The notes below the pieces were generated by a model. It ran no database searches and was not told the DNA's origin. It worked only from the letters and a program-made list of their open reading frames with translations. Positions 37,182 to 46,357 of a stretch of 64,000 bases of DNA are shown one piece after another. This DNA comes from Hyphomonas sp. Its GTDB lineage: Bacteria; Pseudomonadota; Alphaproteobacteria; Caulobacterales; Hyphomonadaceae. Each line of letters begins with the position of its first letter. Positions within the stretch are counted from its first letter, which is position 1. The position numbers were made by a program, and so were the translations under genes. Location: contig NZ_JAGYJH010000003.1 in the NCBI RefSeq assembly GCF_018402285.1, positions 1,054,001-1,118,000 of the forward strand. Reading direction: 5' to 3'.

Positions 37182-38129
37182 ATGACGACGAAACCGGCCC
37201 TGACCCTGCGCCTGGCGGCCCCGCGCGGCTTCTGTGCGGGCGTGGACCGCGCCATCCAGATTGTCGAGGAAGCCCTGAAAAAATGGGGCGCCCCGGTCTA
37301 TGTGCGCCATGAAATCGTCCACAATCGGCATGTGGTGGAGCGGCTGGAGGCCCTGGGCGCCATCTTCGTGGAGGAGCTGGAAGATTGCCCGGATGACCGG
37401 CCTGTCATCTTCTCGGCCCATGGCGTGCCAAAATCGGTGCCCGCCGAGGCGGGCCGGCGCAACATGATCTATGTGGACGCAACCTGCCCGCTGGTTTCCA
37501 AGGTGCATGTGGAGGCCGAGCGGCATTTCACCAATGCGCGCGAGATCGTGCTGATCGGCCATGCCGGCCACCCTGAAGTCATCGGCACGATGGGCCAGCT
37601 GCCCGAAGGGGCCGTGGCGCTGATCGAGACGGTGGAGGACGCCCGTGCCTTCCAGCCGAGGAACGCGGCCAGCCTCGCCTTCATCACGCAGACGACGCTG
37701 AGCGTGGACGACACGGCGGAAATCGTGGCCGCGCTGCAGGCGCGTTTCCCCGGCATCGCCACGCCGCACAAGGAAGACATCTGCTATGCCACGACCAACC
37801 GTCAGGAGGCGGTCAAGGTGCTCGCGCCGGGCGCGGGGCTGGTGCTGGTGATCGGGGCACGGACGAGTTCAAACTCCGTCCGCCTCGTGGAAGTGGCCCT
37901 GCGCGCAGGCGCGGCGCGGGCCGAGCTTGTCGCCTCGGCGGAGGATATCGACTGGGCCTGGTTTGACGGGGTGGACACGCTCGGCCTCACCGCTGGCGCC
38001 TCGGCGCCCGAAGACCTGGTGCAGGGCGTGATTGAGGCGTGCCGGGAACGCTTCGAGGTGACCGTGGACACGGTGAAGACGGCGGATGAGACGGTGACGT
38101 TCAAGCTCCCGCGGATATTGGTTGGGTAA
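37182..38129 (+). CDS. ispH: 4-hydroxy-3-methylbut-2-enyl diphosphate reductase
   Basis: A 315-residue iron-sulfur enzyme that makes IPP and DMAPP in the last step of the MEP pathway. Three cysteine motifs for the cluster are present: [11 protein letters not shown] (Cys18), [11 protein letters not shown] (about Cys105) and [13 protein letters not shown] (about Cys203). A GGAGAGAGACC segment precedes the ATG. It is divergent from the argS unit and followed by an intergenic hairpin (GGGTGCA...TGCACCC, 38137-38165) that may be its terminator. Confidence 0.96.
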   Translation: MTTKPALTLRLAAPRGFCAGVDRAIQIVEEALKKWGAPVYVRHEIVHNRHVVERLEALGAIFVEELEDCPDDRPVIFSAHGVPKSVPAEAGRRNMIYVDATCPLVSKVHVEAERHFTNAREIVLIGHAGHPEVIGTMGQLPEGAVALIETVEDARAFQPRNAASLAFITQTTLSVDDTAEIVAALQARFPGIATPHKEDICYATTNRQEAVKVLAPGAGLVLVIGARTSSNSVRLVEVALRAGAARAELVASAEDIDWAWFDGVDTLGLTAGASAPEDLVQGVIEACRERFEVTVDTVKTADETVTFKLPRILVG

Positions 38130-38136
38130 TCCCATC

Positions 38137-38165
38137 GGGTGCACTGCGCGTTGCTTAATGCACCC
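38137..38165 (+). terminator. Possible terminator hairpin after ispH
   Basis: GGGTGCA (38137-38143) and TGCACCC (38159-38165) can pair around a 15-base loop. There is no U-tract afterwards, so this is a weak call. Confidence 0.4.
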
Positions 38166-38367
38166 TATGGGGCACCTTGCCGGTTTCATCCCCTGATACT
38201 GCTGATTGCCCCTGCCATAAGGTCGCCCCTGGACAGGGAAATGTCTGCAGATTGGGGAAAACAGCTTGCCCGGGGCTCGCTTGATTGGCTAGTGGCAGGG
38301 AGTTCAACCTGAGAGCTGCGTGCCCGGCACAAGCACCGGGGCGTGGCCGGGCCATAGGAGAATGCGA

Positions 38368-39432
38368 GTGGCAAAGGTCGTTGTAACCGGGGGAGCCGGG
38401 TTCATCGGGTCGGCTGTGGTGCGCCATCTGGTCAGGGACCTTGGCGCCGAGGTCGTCGTGATCGACAAGATGACCTATGCCGCCACACGCGGCAGCATCG
38501 CCCCGGTGGAAGACACCGGCCGGGTGAAGCTGATCGTCGAGGACATCTGCAATCAGGGCCAGATGGCCGAGATCATCGCGCGCGAGCAGCCAGACCAGAT
38601 CCTGCACCTGGCGGCGGAAAGTCATGTCGACCGGTCGATCTCCGGCCCGCAGGCCTTTGTGGAAACCAATGTCACCGGAACCTACAGCATGCTGGAGGCG
38701 GCGCGGGCCTACTGGAACAGCCTGACGGGCGCTGCGAAGGAGGCGTTCCGCTTTCTGCATGTCTCGACCGATGAGGTGTATGGTTCGCTCGGCGAGACCG
38801 GCCTCTTCACCGAAGAGACGCCGTATGACCCGTCCTCGCCCTATTCGGCATCGAAGGCGGCGTCCGACCATCTGGCCAAGGCCTGGCAGCGCACCTATGG
38901 CCTGCCGGTGGTGGTGTCGAACTGTTCCAACAATTACGGGCCGTATCATTTCCCGGAAAAGCTGATCCCGCTGGTGACGCTGAACGCGCTGGAGGGCAAG
39001 CCGCTGCCGGTTTACGGCAAGGGCGACAATATCCGCGACTGGCTGTTTGTTGAGGACCATGCGCGGGCGCTGGCGATGATCGCGTCGAAGGGCCGGCCGG
39101 GGGAGACCTATAATGTGGGCGGGGGCAACGAGCGCACCAACCTGCAGGTGGTCGAGGCGATCTGCGAGGAGCTTGACCGGGTGATGCCGGCGGCGGGCCC
39201 GCGCCGTAATTTGATCACTTTCGTTGCCGATCGTCCCGGGCATGATCACCGCTACGCAATCGATGCGACAAAGCTGGAGAGCGAACTTGGCTGGCGCGCG
39301 CAGGAAAACTTCGAGACCGGCCTTCGCAGGACCATCGCCTGGTATCTTGAGAACGAGGCCTGGTGGGCGCCGCTGCGCAAGAGCGTTTATTCCGGCCAGC
39401 GCCTCGGCCTTGCCGAGAAGGCTCCGGCCTGA
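38368..39432 (+). CDS. rfbB: dTDP-glucose 4,6-dehydratase
   Basis: A 354-residue NAD-dependent enzyme converting dTDP-glucose to dTDP-4-keto-6-deoxyglucose. The GTG at 38368 is preferred to the ATG at 38362: AGGAG at 38356-38360 is 7 bases from the GTG but one base from the ATG, and the protein then starts [20 protein letters not shown] like its relatives. [13 protein letters not shown] and the YSASKAASD active-site Tyr/Lys are intact. It is the first of the rfbB-rfbD-rfbA run. Confidence 0.95.
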   Translation: MAKVVVTGGAGFIGSAVVRHLVRDLGAEVVVIDKMTYAATRGSIAPVEDTGRVKLIVEDICNQGQMAEIIAREQPDQILHLAAESHVDRSISGPQAFVETNVTGTYSMLEAARAYWNSLTGAAKEAFRFLHVSTDEVYGSLGETGLFTEETPYDPSSPYSASKAASDHLAKAWQRTYGLPVVVSNCSNNYGPYHFPEKLIPLVTLNALEGKPLPVYGKGDNIRDWLFVEDHARALAMIASKGRPGETYNVGGGNERTNLQVVEAICEELDRVMPAAGPRRNLITFVADRPGHDHRYAIDATKLESELGWRAQENFETGLRRTIAWYLENEAWWAPLRKSVYSGQRLGLAEKAPA

Positions 39433-39476
39433 CCTCGCACCCAGGCCAGAGTAAGACTGACAGCAAGAGAGTTTCC

Positions 39477-40379
39477 ATGACGACATTGACGGTCCTCATT
39501 GCCGGCAGGGGCGGGCAGGTGGCGCGCGCGCTTGCCGCCTCCGTGCCGGCCGGTGTCAACGCCGTCTGCCTCGGGCGGCCGGAAATGGACATCACCGACA
39601 GCGCCAGTATCGCCCGGGCGATGGAAGAGGTTGCGCCCGATATTGTCATCAATGCGGCAGCCTATACGGCGGTCGATCAGGCCGAGAGCGAGCCTGAGGC
39701 GGCCCGGCTGGTGAATGCGGTGGCCGCCGGAGCGCTGGCGCAGGCGGCAGCGGCGCGCGGGGCGCCGATCCTTCATCTTTCCACGGACTATGTGTTCAAT
39801 GGCGAAAAGACCTCGCCCTATGTGGAGAGCGATCCGGTGGCCCCGCTCGGGGCCTATGGGCGCTCCAAGCTTGAGGGCGAGCGCGCCGTGGCGGCAGGAA
39901 ACCCGCAATCGGTGATCCTGCGCACGGCGTGGGTCTATAGTCCGTGGGGGAAGAATTTCGCCAGGACGATGCTGCGGGTGGGCGAGACGCGCGATGAGCT
40001 TGCCGTGGTGCATGACCAGCGGGGCAACCCGACCAGCGCGGCCGCCATTGCCGCGGGCCTCTGGTCGATTGCGCTGGGCTATGGCCGCGCGGGGGCGCCG
40101 CTGGGGGCGGGCGTCTTCCACATGACGGCGCAGGGCGAGGCGAGCTGGGCAGAATTTGCCGAAGAGATTTTCGCGGTCAGCGCAGCGGCCGGCGGCCCCG
40201 GCGCCCGTATTAAAAGGATCACAACTGCCGAGTATCCAACGCCCACGCAAAGGCCGGCCAATTCCCGGCTGGATTGCAGCGCGCTGGCGGCAGCCCATGG
40301 AATTGCGCTGCCGCCCTGGCGGGAAAGCACCCGCAGCGTTGTGGAAGAACTGGTCAGAACGAAAGGTTGGAGGGCATGA
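39477..40379 (+). CDS. rfbD: dTDP-4-dehydrorhamnose reductase
   Basis: A 300-residue enzyme that reduces dTDP-4-keto-L-rhamnose to dTDP-L-rhamnose. [14 protein letters not shown] is the nucleotide-binding start, [18 protein letters not shown] holds the characteristic block, and [12 protein letters not shown] the catalytic Tyr/Lys. The ATG at 39477 follows an AAGAGAG segment. Its stop overlaps the rfbA start as ATGA. Confidence 0.94.
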   Translation: MTTLTVLIAGRGGQVARALAASVPAGVNAVCLGRPEMDITDSASIARAMEEVAPDIVINAAAYTAVDQAESEPEAARLVNAVAAGALAQAAAARGAPILHLSTDYVFNGEKTSPYVESDPVAPLGAYGRSKLEGERAVAAGNPQSVILRTAWVYSPWGKNFARTMLRVGETRDELAVVHDQRGNPTSAAAIAAGLWSIALGYGRAGAPLGAGVFHMTAQGEASWAEFAEEIFAVSAAAGGPGARIKRITTAEYPTPTQRPANSRLDCSALAAAHGIALPPWRESTRSVVEELVRTKGWRA

Positions 40380-41245
40380 AGGGCATTATTCTGGCGGGGG
40401 GCAAGGGCACGCGCCTTTATCCGATCACGCGCGGCGTCTCGAAACAGCTGCTGCCGGTCTATGACAAGCCGATGATCTTCCATCCCGTCACGACACTGAT
40501 GATGGCGGGCATCCGGGACATTCTCGTGATTTCGATGCCCGAGGCCCTGCCGGCCTATCAGCGCCTCCTGGGGACGGGCGAGGACTGGGGCATGAACTTC
40601 ACCTATGCCGAGCAGCCCGAGGCGCGCGGCCTTGCCGAGGCATTCCTGATCGGGGCGGATTTCGTGCGCGGTGGTCCGAGCGCGCTGGCGCTGGGCGACA
40701 ACATGTTCTACGGCGCGGGCCTGCGCGGGGACCTGCAGGAAGCGGGCAGCCTGACCAGGGGCGCGGAAGTGTTCGCCTTCCAGGTCACCAATCCCGCCGA
40801 GTTCGGGGTGGTGGAGATCAACAGGGACGGGGTTGCCCTCTCGATCGAGGAAAAGCCGGTCAAGCCGCGAAGCAACTGGGCTGTCACCGGGCTCTATTTC
40901 TATGATGACCAGGTGGTTGATATTGCGCGCGAGGTGAAACCCTCCGCCCGCGGAGAGCTTGAGATCACCTCGATCAATGACTTCTACTTGCAGAAGGGCC
41001 TGCTGAAGGTCAAACGCCTGCCGCGCGGAACGGCGTGGCTGGATGCGGGCACGTTTGACGGGCTGATCCAGGCGTCTCAGTTTGTCCAGACGCTGGAAAA
41101 GCGCCAGGGCCTGAAAGTGGCGTGCCCGGAAGAAGTTGCCTGGCGCTGCGGCTTCATCGGCGACGCGCAGCTGGAAAAGCTCGCGGCCGGTTACAAGAAT
41201 GAATACGGCGACTATCTGCGCGGCATCCTGCTCAGCGAGCACTGA
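40376..41245 (+). CDS. rfbA: Glucose-1-phosphate thymidylyltransferase
   Basis: A 289-residue nucleotidyltransferase making dTDP-glucose. [20 protein letters not shown] and [20 protein letters not shown] are the signature N-terminal blocks. With rfbB and rfbD it covers three of the four steps to dTDP-L-rhamnose; the 3,5-epimerase gene rfbC is not in this window and must be elsewhere. It overlaps rfbD by 4 bases. Confidence 0.95.
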   Translation: MKGIILAGGKGTRLYPITRGVSKQLLPVYDKPMIFHPVTTLMMAGIRDILVISMPEALPAYQRLLGTGEDWGMNFTYAEQPEARGLAEAFLIGADFVRGGPSALALGDNMFYGAGLRGDLQEAGSLTRGAEVFAFQVTNPAEFGVVEINRDGVALSIEEKPVKPRSNWAVTGLYFYDDQVVDIAREVKPSARGELEITSINDFYLQKGLLKVKRLPRGTAWLDAGTFDGLIQASQFVQTLEKRQGLKVACPEEVAWRCGFIGDAQLEKLAAGYKNEYGDYLRGILLSEH

Positions 41246-41272
41246 CCCGCGCGCGGCCCCATCATCGGGTCA
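41243..41272. terminator. Shared hairpin formed by the stop codons of rfbA and kdsA
   Basis: TGACCCG at 41243-41249 contains the rfbA TGA stop. CGGGTCA at 41266-41272 contains the kdsA stop read on the other strand. The arms are perfect complements, so both convergent transcripts carry the same stem at their ends. No T-tract follows on either side. Confidence 0.6.
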
Positions 41273-42124
41273 CGCCGGGTTCACGGCCATGTGGAGGGCT
41301 TTGAGGGTTGCCAGGAGGTCTGCGGCGCCGGCGAGCGGCAGGCAGCTTGGGCCGTCGCAGAGGGCCTTGTCGGGGTCTGTGTGGAACTCCAGGAACACCC
41401 CGTCGGCGCCGGCGGCCACGGCGGATCTGGCGATGATGGCGACCCCGTCGCGCCGCCCGCCTGTGGAGGCCCCGCCGGTGCGCGGATCGGCGCCGGGCAG
41501 CTGGACGGCATGGGTGGCGTCGATGGTGACCGGGCAGCCGAGCTTCTTCATCTCGGGGATGGCCAGCATGTCGACGATGAGATTGTTGTAGCCAAAGCTC
41601 ACGCCCCGCTCGCAGAGGATGACGCCGGTTTCCGGGGCGACTTCGGCGATCTTGGAGACGATGTTCCTGGCGTCCCAGGGCGCCATGAACTGGGCCTTCT
41701 TGGCCTGGATCAGCGCTTTTTCCCGGGCAGCGGCTTTGGCGGTGGCGATGACGAGGTCGGTCTGGCGCACGAGGAAAGCGGGCAGCTGGATGATGTCGGC
41801 GACGGCGGCGACCGGCTCGGCCTGGCCGGGCTCATGCAGGTCGGTGATGACGGGCACGCCGAGCTTGCCCTTGACCCGGGCAAGGATGTTGAGTCCCGCC
41901 TCGAGGCCCGGGCCGCGATAGGAGGTGATGGAGGAGCGGTTGGCCTTGTCGAAGCTCGCCTTGAACACATAGGGCAGGCCCAGGGCCGCGCAGATGCGCT
42001 TGAGCTCGGCGCCCACTTCCAGCGCCAGACCCTCGTCTTCCAGCACGTTGAGCCCGGCCATCACCGCCAGCGGCCCGCCCCCGCCAATTGTCCAGCCAGA
42101 AGGAATGTGCGTCAGCGCCGTCAT
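41270..42124 (-). CDS. kdsA: 3-deoxy-8-phosphooctulonate synthase (KDO-8-P synthase)
   Basis: A 284-residue enzyme joining PEP and arabinose-5-phosphate for lipid A core KDO. LAVMAGLNVLEDEGLAL places Asn26 where metal-dependent KdsA enzymes have Cys, so this is the metal-independent class (as in E. coli, which has Asn at the equivalent position). KASFDKANRSS and PVITDLHEPGQAEP are the other family blocks. It signals a KDO-containing LPS, consistent with the sugar genes next door. Confidence 0.95.
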   Translation of the reverse strand: MTALTHIPSGWTIGGGGPLAVMAGLNVLEDEGLALEVGAELKRICAALGLPYVFKASFDKANRSSITSYRGPGLEAGLNILARVKGKLGVPVITDLHEPGQAEPVAAVADIIQLPAFLVRQTDLVIATAKAAAREKALIQAKKAQFMAPWDARNIVSKIAEVAPETGVILCERGVSFGYNNLIVDMLAIPEMKKLGCPVTIDATHAVQLPGADPRTGGASTGGRRDGVAIIARSAVAAGADGVFLEFHTDPDKALCDGPSCLPLAGAADLLATLKALHMAVNPA

Positions 42125-42193
42125 GATCTCTTGCTCCGGGGTTCCTGATCGCGGCTTGTTAGCGGAATTAACACACCGCGCGAACCCGTTTCC

Positions 42194-42685
42194 TCACCAG
42201 ATGCCGGCGCCGATCCCGGCTGCCAGTGCCGCCCCGAGAGCGTGGCAATGTGCCCGCTCGGCTTCGGGCAGGGTCTTGGGCGCAAGGATTTCCTCCGGGG
42301 TCTGTGCCTGCATGCAGACGATTCGCGCGGGCTGGACTTCCCGCAGACGCCATCCGGTTGCGATGCGGCCGGCCTGGCGCGCCGCGCCGGCGCCGTCCGA
42401 TCCGGCCGCGATCATCAGGGCGTAGGGGCGCCCTTCGATGCGGCCGAGGACGGGATAGTAGCAGCGGTCGAAAAATTCCTTCATCTCGCCCGATAGGCTG
42501 GCGAGGTTTTCCGGGGCAGCGAAGAGATAGCCATCTGCGGCGAGAAGATCCTCCGGCCCGGCCTCGGCCGCCCGCAGGAGGCGGGGCGCGCACGCCTCGT
42601 CAGCGCGCGCGCCTTCAAACGCGGCCCGCGCCATCGCCTCTGCCGTGCCGGTGCGCGAGTGCCAGATGAGGAGAAGCTGTTTCAT
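42194..42685 (-). CDS. Flavodoxin-fold protein
   Basis: A 163-residue protein with an FMN-binding loop at the start: LLIWHSRTGTAEAMARAAFE. PENLASLSGEMKEFFDRCYY and MIAAGSDGAGAARQAGRIAT are flavin-binding loops of NADPH-dependent FMN reductases/flavodoxins. It lacks the long C-terminal insert of large flavodoxins. The partner is unknown. It starts divergently from trhO across about 60 bases. Confidence 0.82.
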   Translation of the reverse strand: MKQLLLIWHSRTGTAEAMARAAFEGARADEACAPRLLRAAEAGPEDLLAADGYLFAAPENLASLSGEMKEFFDRCYYPVLGRIEGRPYALMIAAGSDGAGAARQAGRIATGWRLREVQPARIVCMQAQTPEEILAPKTLPEAERAHCHALGAALAAGIGAGIW

Positions 42686-42747
42686 GGCTGCCAGCCTAAG
42701 GGATTCCCCCGTTTTCCCAAGTCCGCGCTTCTGTCATAAGGCGGTCC

Positions 42748-43695
42748 ATGACCGTCCAGATTGCCGCCCTCTACAAATTCTTCCGCTTCCCGGACTATGC
42801 CGCGCGCCGCCAGCAGATCGCCGCCAGGCTCTGCGGGCTGGGCATCAAGGGCTCGCTGCTGCTGGCGGAGGAAGGCGTCAACGGCACGATCGCGGGCAGC
42901 TGCGAAGCGATTGAGGAAGCCCTCGCCATGCTGCGCGCGCTGCCCGGAGCAGAGACGCTGGAGGCAAAATTCTCGGAGGCAGCGCAGATGCCGTTCCTGC
43001 GGCTGAAAGTTCGCCTGAAGCGCGAGATCGTCACCATGGGCGTGCCGGGCACCGACCCCAATGATCTGGTTGGCACCTATGTCACGCCGCAGGACTGGGA
43101 CGCGCTGATCGGCGACCCGGATACGGTTCTGATCGACACGCGCAATGACTATGAAGTGGCCATCGGCACGTTCGAGGGCGCCATCGACCCGAAGACCGAG
43201 ACCTTCCGCGAATTCCCCGCCTGGTTCCGCCAGTTCCGGGAGCGGTTGGAAGCGGAGGGCCGCGCGCCGAAGATCGCCATGTTCTGCACCGGCGGCATAC
43301 GCTGCGAGAAGGCGACGAGCTTTGTGAAGGCCGAAGGCATCGGGGATGTGTTCCACCTGCAGGGCGGCATCCTCAAATATCTCGAGACCGTGCCGCAGGA
43401 GAAAAGCTCCTGGCGCGGGGAGTGTTTCGTGTTCGATGAACGTGTCGCGGTAGGGCATGACCTCTCGCCGGGAAGTCATGTCCTCTGTCATGCCTGCGGG
43501 CATCCCGTGTCAGAAGCGCAACGTGCAGACCCGGCCTACAGGCAAGGCGTCTCCTGCCCGCACTGTATCGACACGATGACGGACGCCCAGCGCGCGCGCT
43601 TTGCCGAGCGTCAGAAACAGATTGAGCTGGCCAGACAGCGCGGGCAGGCGCATGTCGGCCCGCATAGGGTCGTACCCCTCAATTCCAGGGATTGA
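42748..43695 (+). CDS. trhO: tRNA uridine(34) hydroxylase, rhodanese-related
   Basis: A 315-residue member of the YceA/TrhO family, which hydroxylates uridine-34 of tRNA. The N-terminal acylphosphatase-like domain includes [14 protein letters not shown], and the rhodanese domain has [20 protein letters not shown] and the active-site loop [15 protein letters not shown]-terminal cysteine set (CHACG, CPHC) suggests a structural metal. Its stop is 17 bases inside the 3' end of the convergent Pro/Glu-rich gene. Confidence 0.93.
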   Translation: MTVQIAALYKFFRFPDYAARRQQIAARLCGLGIKGSLLLAEEGVNGTIAGSCEAIEEALAMLRALPGAETLEAKFSEAAQMPFLRLKVRLKREIVTMGVPGTDPNDLVGTYVTPQDWDALIGDPDTVLIDTRNDYEVAIGTFEGAIDPKTETFREFPAWFRQFRERLEAEGRAPKIAMFCTGGIRCEKATSFVKAEGIGDVFHLQGGILKYLETVPQEKSSWRGECFVFDERVAVGHDLSPGSHVLCHACGHPVSEAQRADPAYRQGVSCPHCIDTMTDAQRARFAERQKQIELARQRGQAHVGPHRVVPLNSRD

Positions 43696-44752
43696 ACCGC
43701 CGCGGAATGGCCGGCGGGGCGCCGTCATCGTCGTCCTCGCGCCGGCTTTCGGGCAGAGGCGGGAAGTCTGCGTCATCTTCCAGGCTGGGCATGATCTCGG
43801 GAAGATCCTCGGTTCCGTCGATGACCAGCGTGGCGGGCGAGGCCTGACCGGCGGGCGCGGGCTTTGCCTCGGGCGGGTCAACGCGCTGCGTCCCGGCAAA
43901 GCCGACGCCGTAAGGAATGCCTGACAGCGAGAAGCGCTGCTGCATCGGGCTCGGCGGCGGGGCGGGCTCGGGTTCAGCTTGGGTCTGAAGGTCGGGCTCA
44001 GGGGCTGGTGAGGACTCTGTCTCTGCGGTCATGGCGACAGGTTCTGGCCCGGAGGCGGGCGCCCGGGAGGTTTCCGGCTCGGCCGTAGCTTCGGGTTCAG
44101 GCTCTGGCGCGACCAGGGCAGCGGCTTCGTCCTCGCCCTCAGCGTATTCCTCAGTCTCTGCATAGGCGGCCGGGAGCGGCGCGGGGGCAGGTTCGGGCTG
44201 GGGCTCAGCTTCAGCAACCGCTGCCACAGGTTCTGGCTCTGGCGCGACCGCAACTTCCGGACCGGCCACAGGCGCGGTGTTGTTGATCTGGTCGGCCAGC
44301 GTCGCCACGGCGGCGGTGATCGCCGTCTCGCCTTCCAGCGAGAGGGTTTCGTCGGTCAGCGTTTCCGGCTCGGGCTCGGCTTCGGGTTCTGGCGCCGGGG
44401 CATTGACCGGCTCTGCCTCCACCGCTTCGAGGCCCGCCAGCAGGGCGCTGATCGCCTTTTCGGCGCCGCGCGCATGGCGGTGGGCTTCGCGGAAGAGTTC
44501 GCCGACGAACTGGGAATAGGGCCGCCCGGCAGCGTCCTTCTCGTCGGCGATTTCTTCCGGCGTGCAGGTCTCTATCTCGCGACCCACGGCATCGGTGAGG
44601 ATCACGCCATGCGGCTCCGGGGTCAGAACCACGCGGTAGCCTTCGGTGTCATGCACGACTGTGCCGTTCTCCCCCTCGATCCAGGAGACACGCTGCTTGC
44701 GTGTCATCTCGCTCAGCTTGTCGATCAGTTTCTTGGTCGAGGGATGCAGCAT
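43679..44752 (-). CDS. Pro/Glu-rich low-complexity protein with a conserved N-terminal domain
   Basis: A 357-residue protein. The first ~110 residues form a folded domain ([20 protein letters not shown], then [40 protein letters not shown]). From about residue 115 to 280 the chain is dominated by PEPEPE/PAPEP repeats with alanine and glutamate, a charged disordered linker. The last 60 residues are acidic ([20 protein letters not shown]) and end RRFNPWN. I recall the N-terminal domain from Caulobacterales proteins without a named function. No signal peptide or membrane segment is visible, so it is probably cytosolic. Confidence 0.72.
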   Translation of the reverse strand: MLHPSTKKLIDKLSEMTRKQRVSWIEGENGTVVHDTEGYRVVLTPEPHGVILTDAVGREIETCTPEEIADEKDAAGRPYSQFVGELFREAHRHARGAEKAISALLAGLEAVEAEPVNAPAPEPEAEPEPETLTDETLSLEGETAITAAVATLADQINNTAPVAGPEVAVAPEPEPVAAVAEAEPQPEPAPAPLPAAYAETEEYAEGEDEAAALVAPEPEPEATAEPETSRAPASGPEPVAMTAETESSPAPEPDLQTQAEPEPAPPPSPMQQRFSLSGIPYGVGFAGTQRVDPPEAKPAPAGQASPATLVIDGTEDLPEIMPSLEDDADFPPLPESRREDDDDGAPPAIPRRFNPWN

Positions 44753-44925
44753 TCTTTTCCCGCCTTCTCATCCGTTTTGGTCATCACCTGCACACAGGAC
44801 TAGCCGGTCAGCGCACAAGATTCAAACCTTGCATCAGTGCCGGAGGCCGCAAGAGGCGCTTTACGATTTTCTCAACCCTATTTCGCGTCACCGGCGAGCA
44901 AGATCAGGGCACAATCGGGGTGCGA

Positions 44926-45444
44926 TCAGGGCACTGGGGGCAGGTAAGTCTGTTGCAGCAGCAGCAGGTCCCCGCCCGTTCCGCCAAATTCGAGACGCAG
45001 GCGGCCGGACTGGCAAACAAGGCTGATGTCGCGCGCCGTTTCCGGCGCGGCGCAGCTTGCTTTCAGCGGCGCGGCCACCTCGCTCAGGCGGCTTGTGCCC
45101 GCACGCAGCCCGCCGGGGCCGCTGACCTCGGCCGACCGGGTTGCGACCGCGCCGGCATAGCCGCGCGTCCAGTCGGGCGTCACGATGTAGAGGGGCGTTT
45201 TGCTGCCAGCTTTGCGGATGTGGAAGGCGGGCGTGTCCGGATCGGAGAGGGTGACAACTTCCAGCCCCGGGAAGGCGCGTTCCATGGCAGGCACGGTGAA
45301 GGGTGTCTGTGCCAGGAGGCCTGCGGCGCCGTCCGGGCCGATGGTGTAGGCGGCGTCTGCAGCTTCCGTCCCGTTGGCGTTCCGGCCCTCCGGCGTGCCG
45401 CAGGCAGCAAGGGCAAGGGCGCAGGCGAGAGCGAGCCGGGTCAT
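44926..45444 (-). CDS. Lipoprotein, possibly DUF1131/RpoE-regulated type
   Basis: A 172-residue lipoprotein with a short signal (MTRLALACALALAACG, Cys15). The mature region reads AQTPFTVPAMERAFPGLEVV, then RKAGSKTPLYIVTPDW. The PF..AFPG pattern recalls DUF1131 envelope proteins such as E. coli YfeY, but that is from memory. It starts 4 bases after the stop of the thioredoxin-fold gene, so the two are co-transcribed. Confidence 0.65.
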   Translation of the reverse strand: MTRLALACALALAACGTPEGRNANGTEAADAAYTIGPDGAAGLLAQTPFTVPAMERAFPGLEVVTLSDPDTPAFHIRKAGSKTPLYIVTPDWTRGYAGAVATRSAEVSGPGGLRAGTSRLSEVAAPLKASCAAPETARDISLVCQSGRLRLEFGGTGGDLLLLQQTYLPPVP

Positions 45445-45448
45445 GTCC

Positions 45449-46201
45449 TCATTCTATGCCGGAAGGCTGCGAAGAGAGAAGGTCCCGCACGTCTTTTCTG
45501 ACTTCGGCGATGTCCTGGATGAAGGTCTTTACCGGCTGGTCCTCGATCACGCGCAGGTCGGTGCGGAAGCCGCGCACGACGCCGTCGGGCGAGACGAGCA
45601 GGTAGCTCGGCGTCCAGCTGATCTGCAGCTGCTGGCGCAGGCTGGCATCGGTATCGAGCACGACCGGCGGCAGCGTATAGCCGGCAGAGGCGAAATAGGC
45701 CTCCAGCGAGCCATACTTGCCGTAAAGCTCTTCCGGCGTGGCGCGGTTGGCATTGGCCGGCACGTGAATCGACACGAAGTCGAGATCAGGATCCTGCGCG
45801 ATGGCGCGGGCGAGGGCGTCAACATAGGGGCCATCGGCGACACAGTCGCTACACCAGGCGCCCCAGACATCAATCACGGTCCAGCGGGAAATGTCTGACG
45901 AGCGGAACGTGCCGCCATCGGATGTGGGCGAGGTAAACTCGGGCAGTTTCTGGCCGAGCAGGGCGTACTGGAAGGGGCGGCCATAGCCGTCACGGTAGAC
46001 CCCGTCACTTCTGGTGTCGGCGGCGCCTTCGGGCGGGGTTGCGTTGGCGGTGATGAAGCCCTGGGCGACCGGCCCGGGAGCGGGCGTATCGGAGGACTGC
46101 CCGGCAGGGGCCACGCCGGCGCTATCGGCAACCGGCGGATCAGACGCGCCGCAGGCCCCGAGGAACACAGCGGCGGCAAGCATGAGGATCGAAGGCTTCA
46201 T
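45449..46201 (-). CDS. Thioredoxin-fold lipoprotein with a CxxC active site
   Basis: About 250 residues. MKPSILMLAAAVFLGAC gives a lipobox at Cys17, and GGAG lies about 9 bases before this ATG. After a disordered linker rich in Pro/Ala, the thioredoxin-like core has WTVIDVWGAWCSDCVADGPY with the CxxC cysteines at about 117 and 120. The C-terminal half contains ISWTPSYLLVSPDGVVRG, a TlpA/ResA-type signature with the cis-Pro. It likely reduces or relays disulfides in the periplasm, perhaps for cytochrome c maturation; the partner is not known. Confidence 0.85.
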   Translation of the reverse strand: MKPSILMLAAAVFLGACGASDPPVADSAGVAPAGQSSDTPAPGPVAQGFITANATPPEGAADTRSDGVYRDGYGRPFQYALLGQKLPEFTSPTSDGGTFRSSDISRWTVIDVWGAWCSDCVADGPYVDALARAIAQDPDLDFVSIHVPANANRATPEELYGKYGSLEAYFASAGYTLPPVVLDTDASLRQQLQISWTPSYLLVSPDGVVRGFRTDLRVIEDQPVKTFIQDIAEVRKDVRDLLSSQPSGIE

Positions 46202-46286
46202 CGGAAAATACTCCAGCAGTGCCAGAGAGTTTGTCACTTCCCGTTGGGCGGATGAAGGCAGTTCTCCTCAAGCCACCTGTAAGCAA

Positions 46287-46312
46287 AAGGGCGGCCCGGA
46301 TGAGCCGCCCTT
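46287..46312 (-). terminator. Terminator after the thiolase gene
   Basis: AAGGGCGGC at 46287-46295 pairs with GCCGCCCTT at 46304-46312. On the minus strand it comes 45 bases after the thiolase stop and is followed by TTGCTT. Confidence 0.75.
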
Positions 46313-46357
46313 CCGAATTTTGTCTGCTGGCGTCCGGCAGGCGCCGGAAAGTCAGGC

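Noticed and set aside
38155..39486. 443-codon minus-strand frame over rfbB
   Set aside because: Shadow of an unmistakable dTDP-glucose dehydratase.
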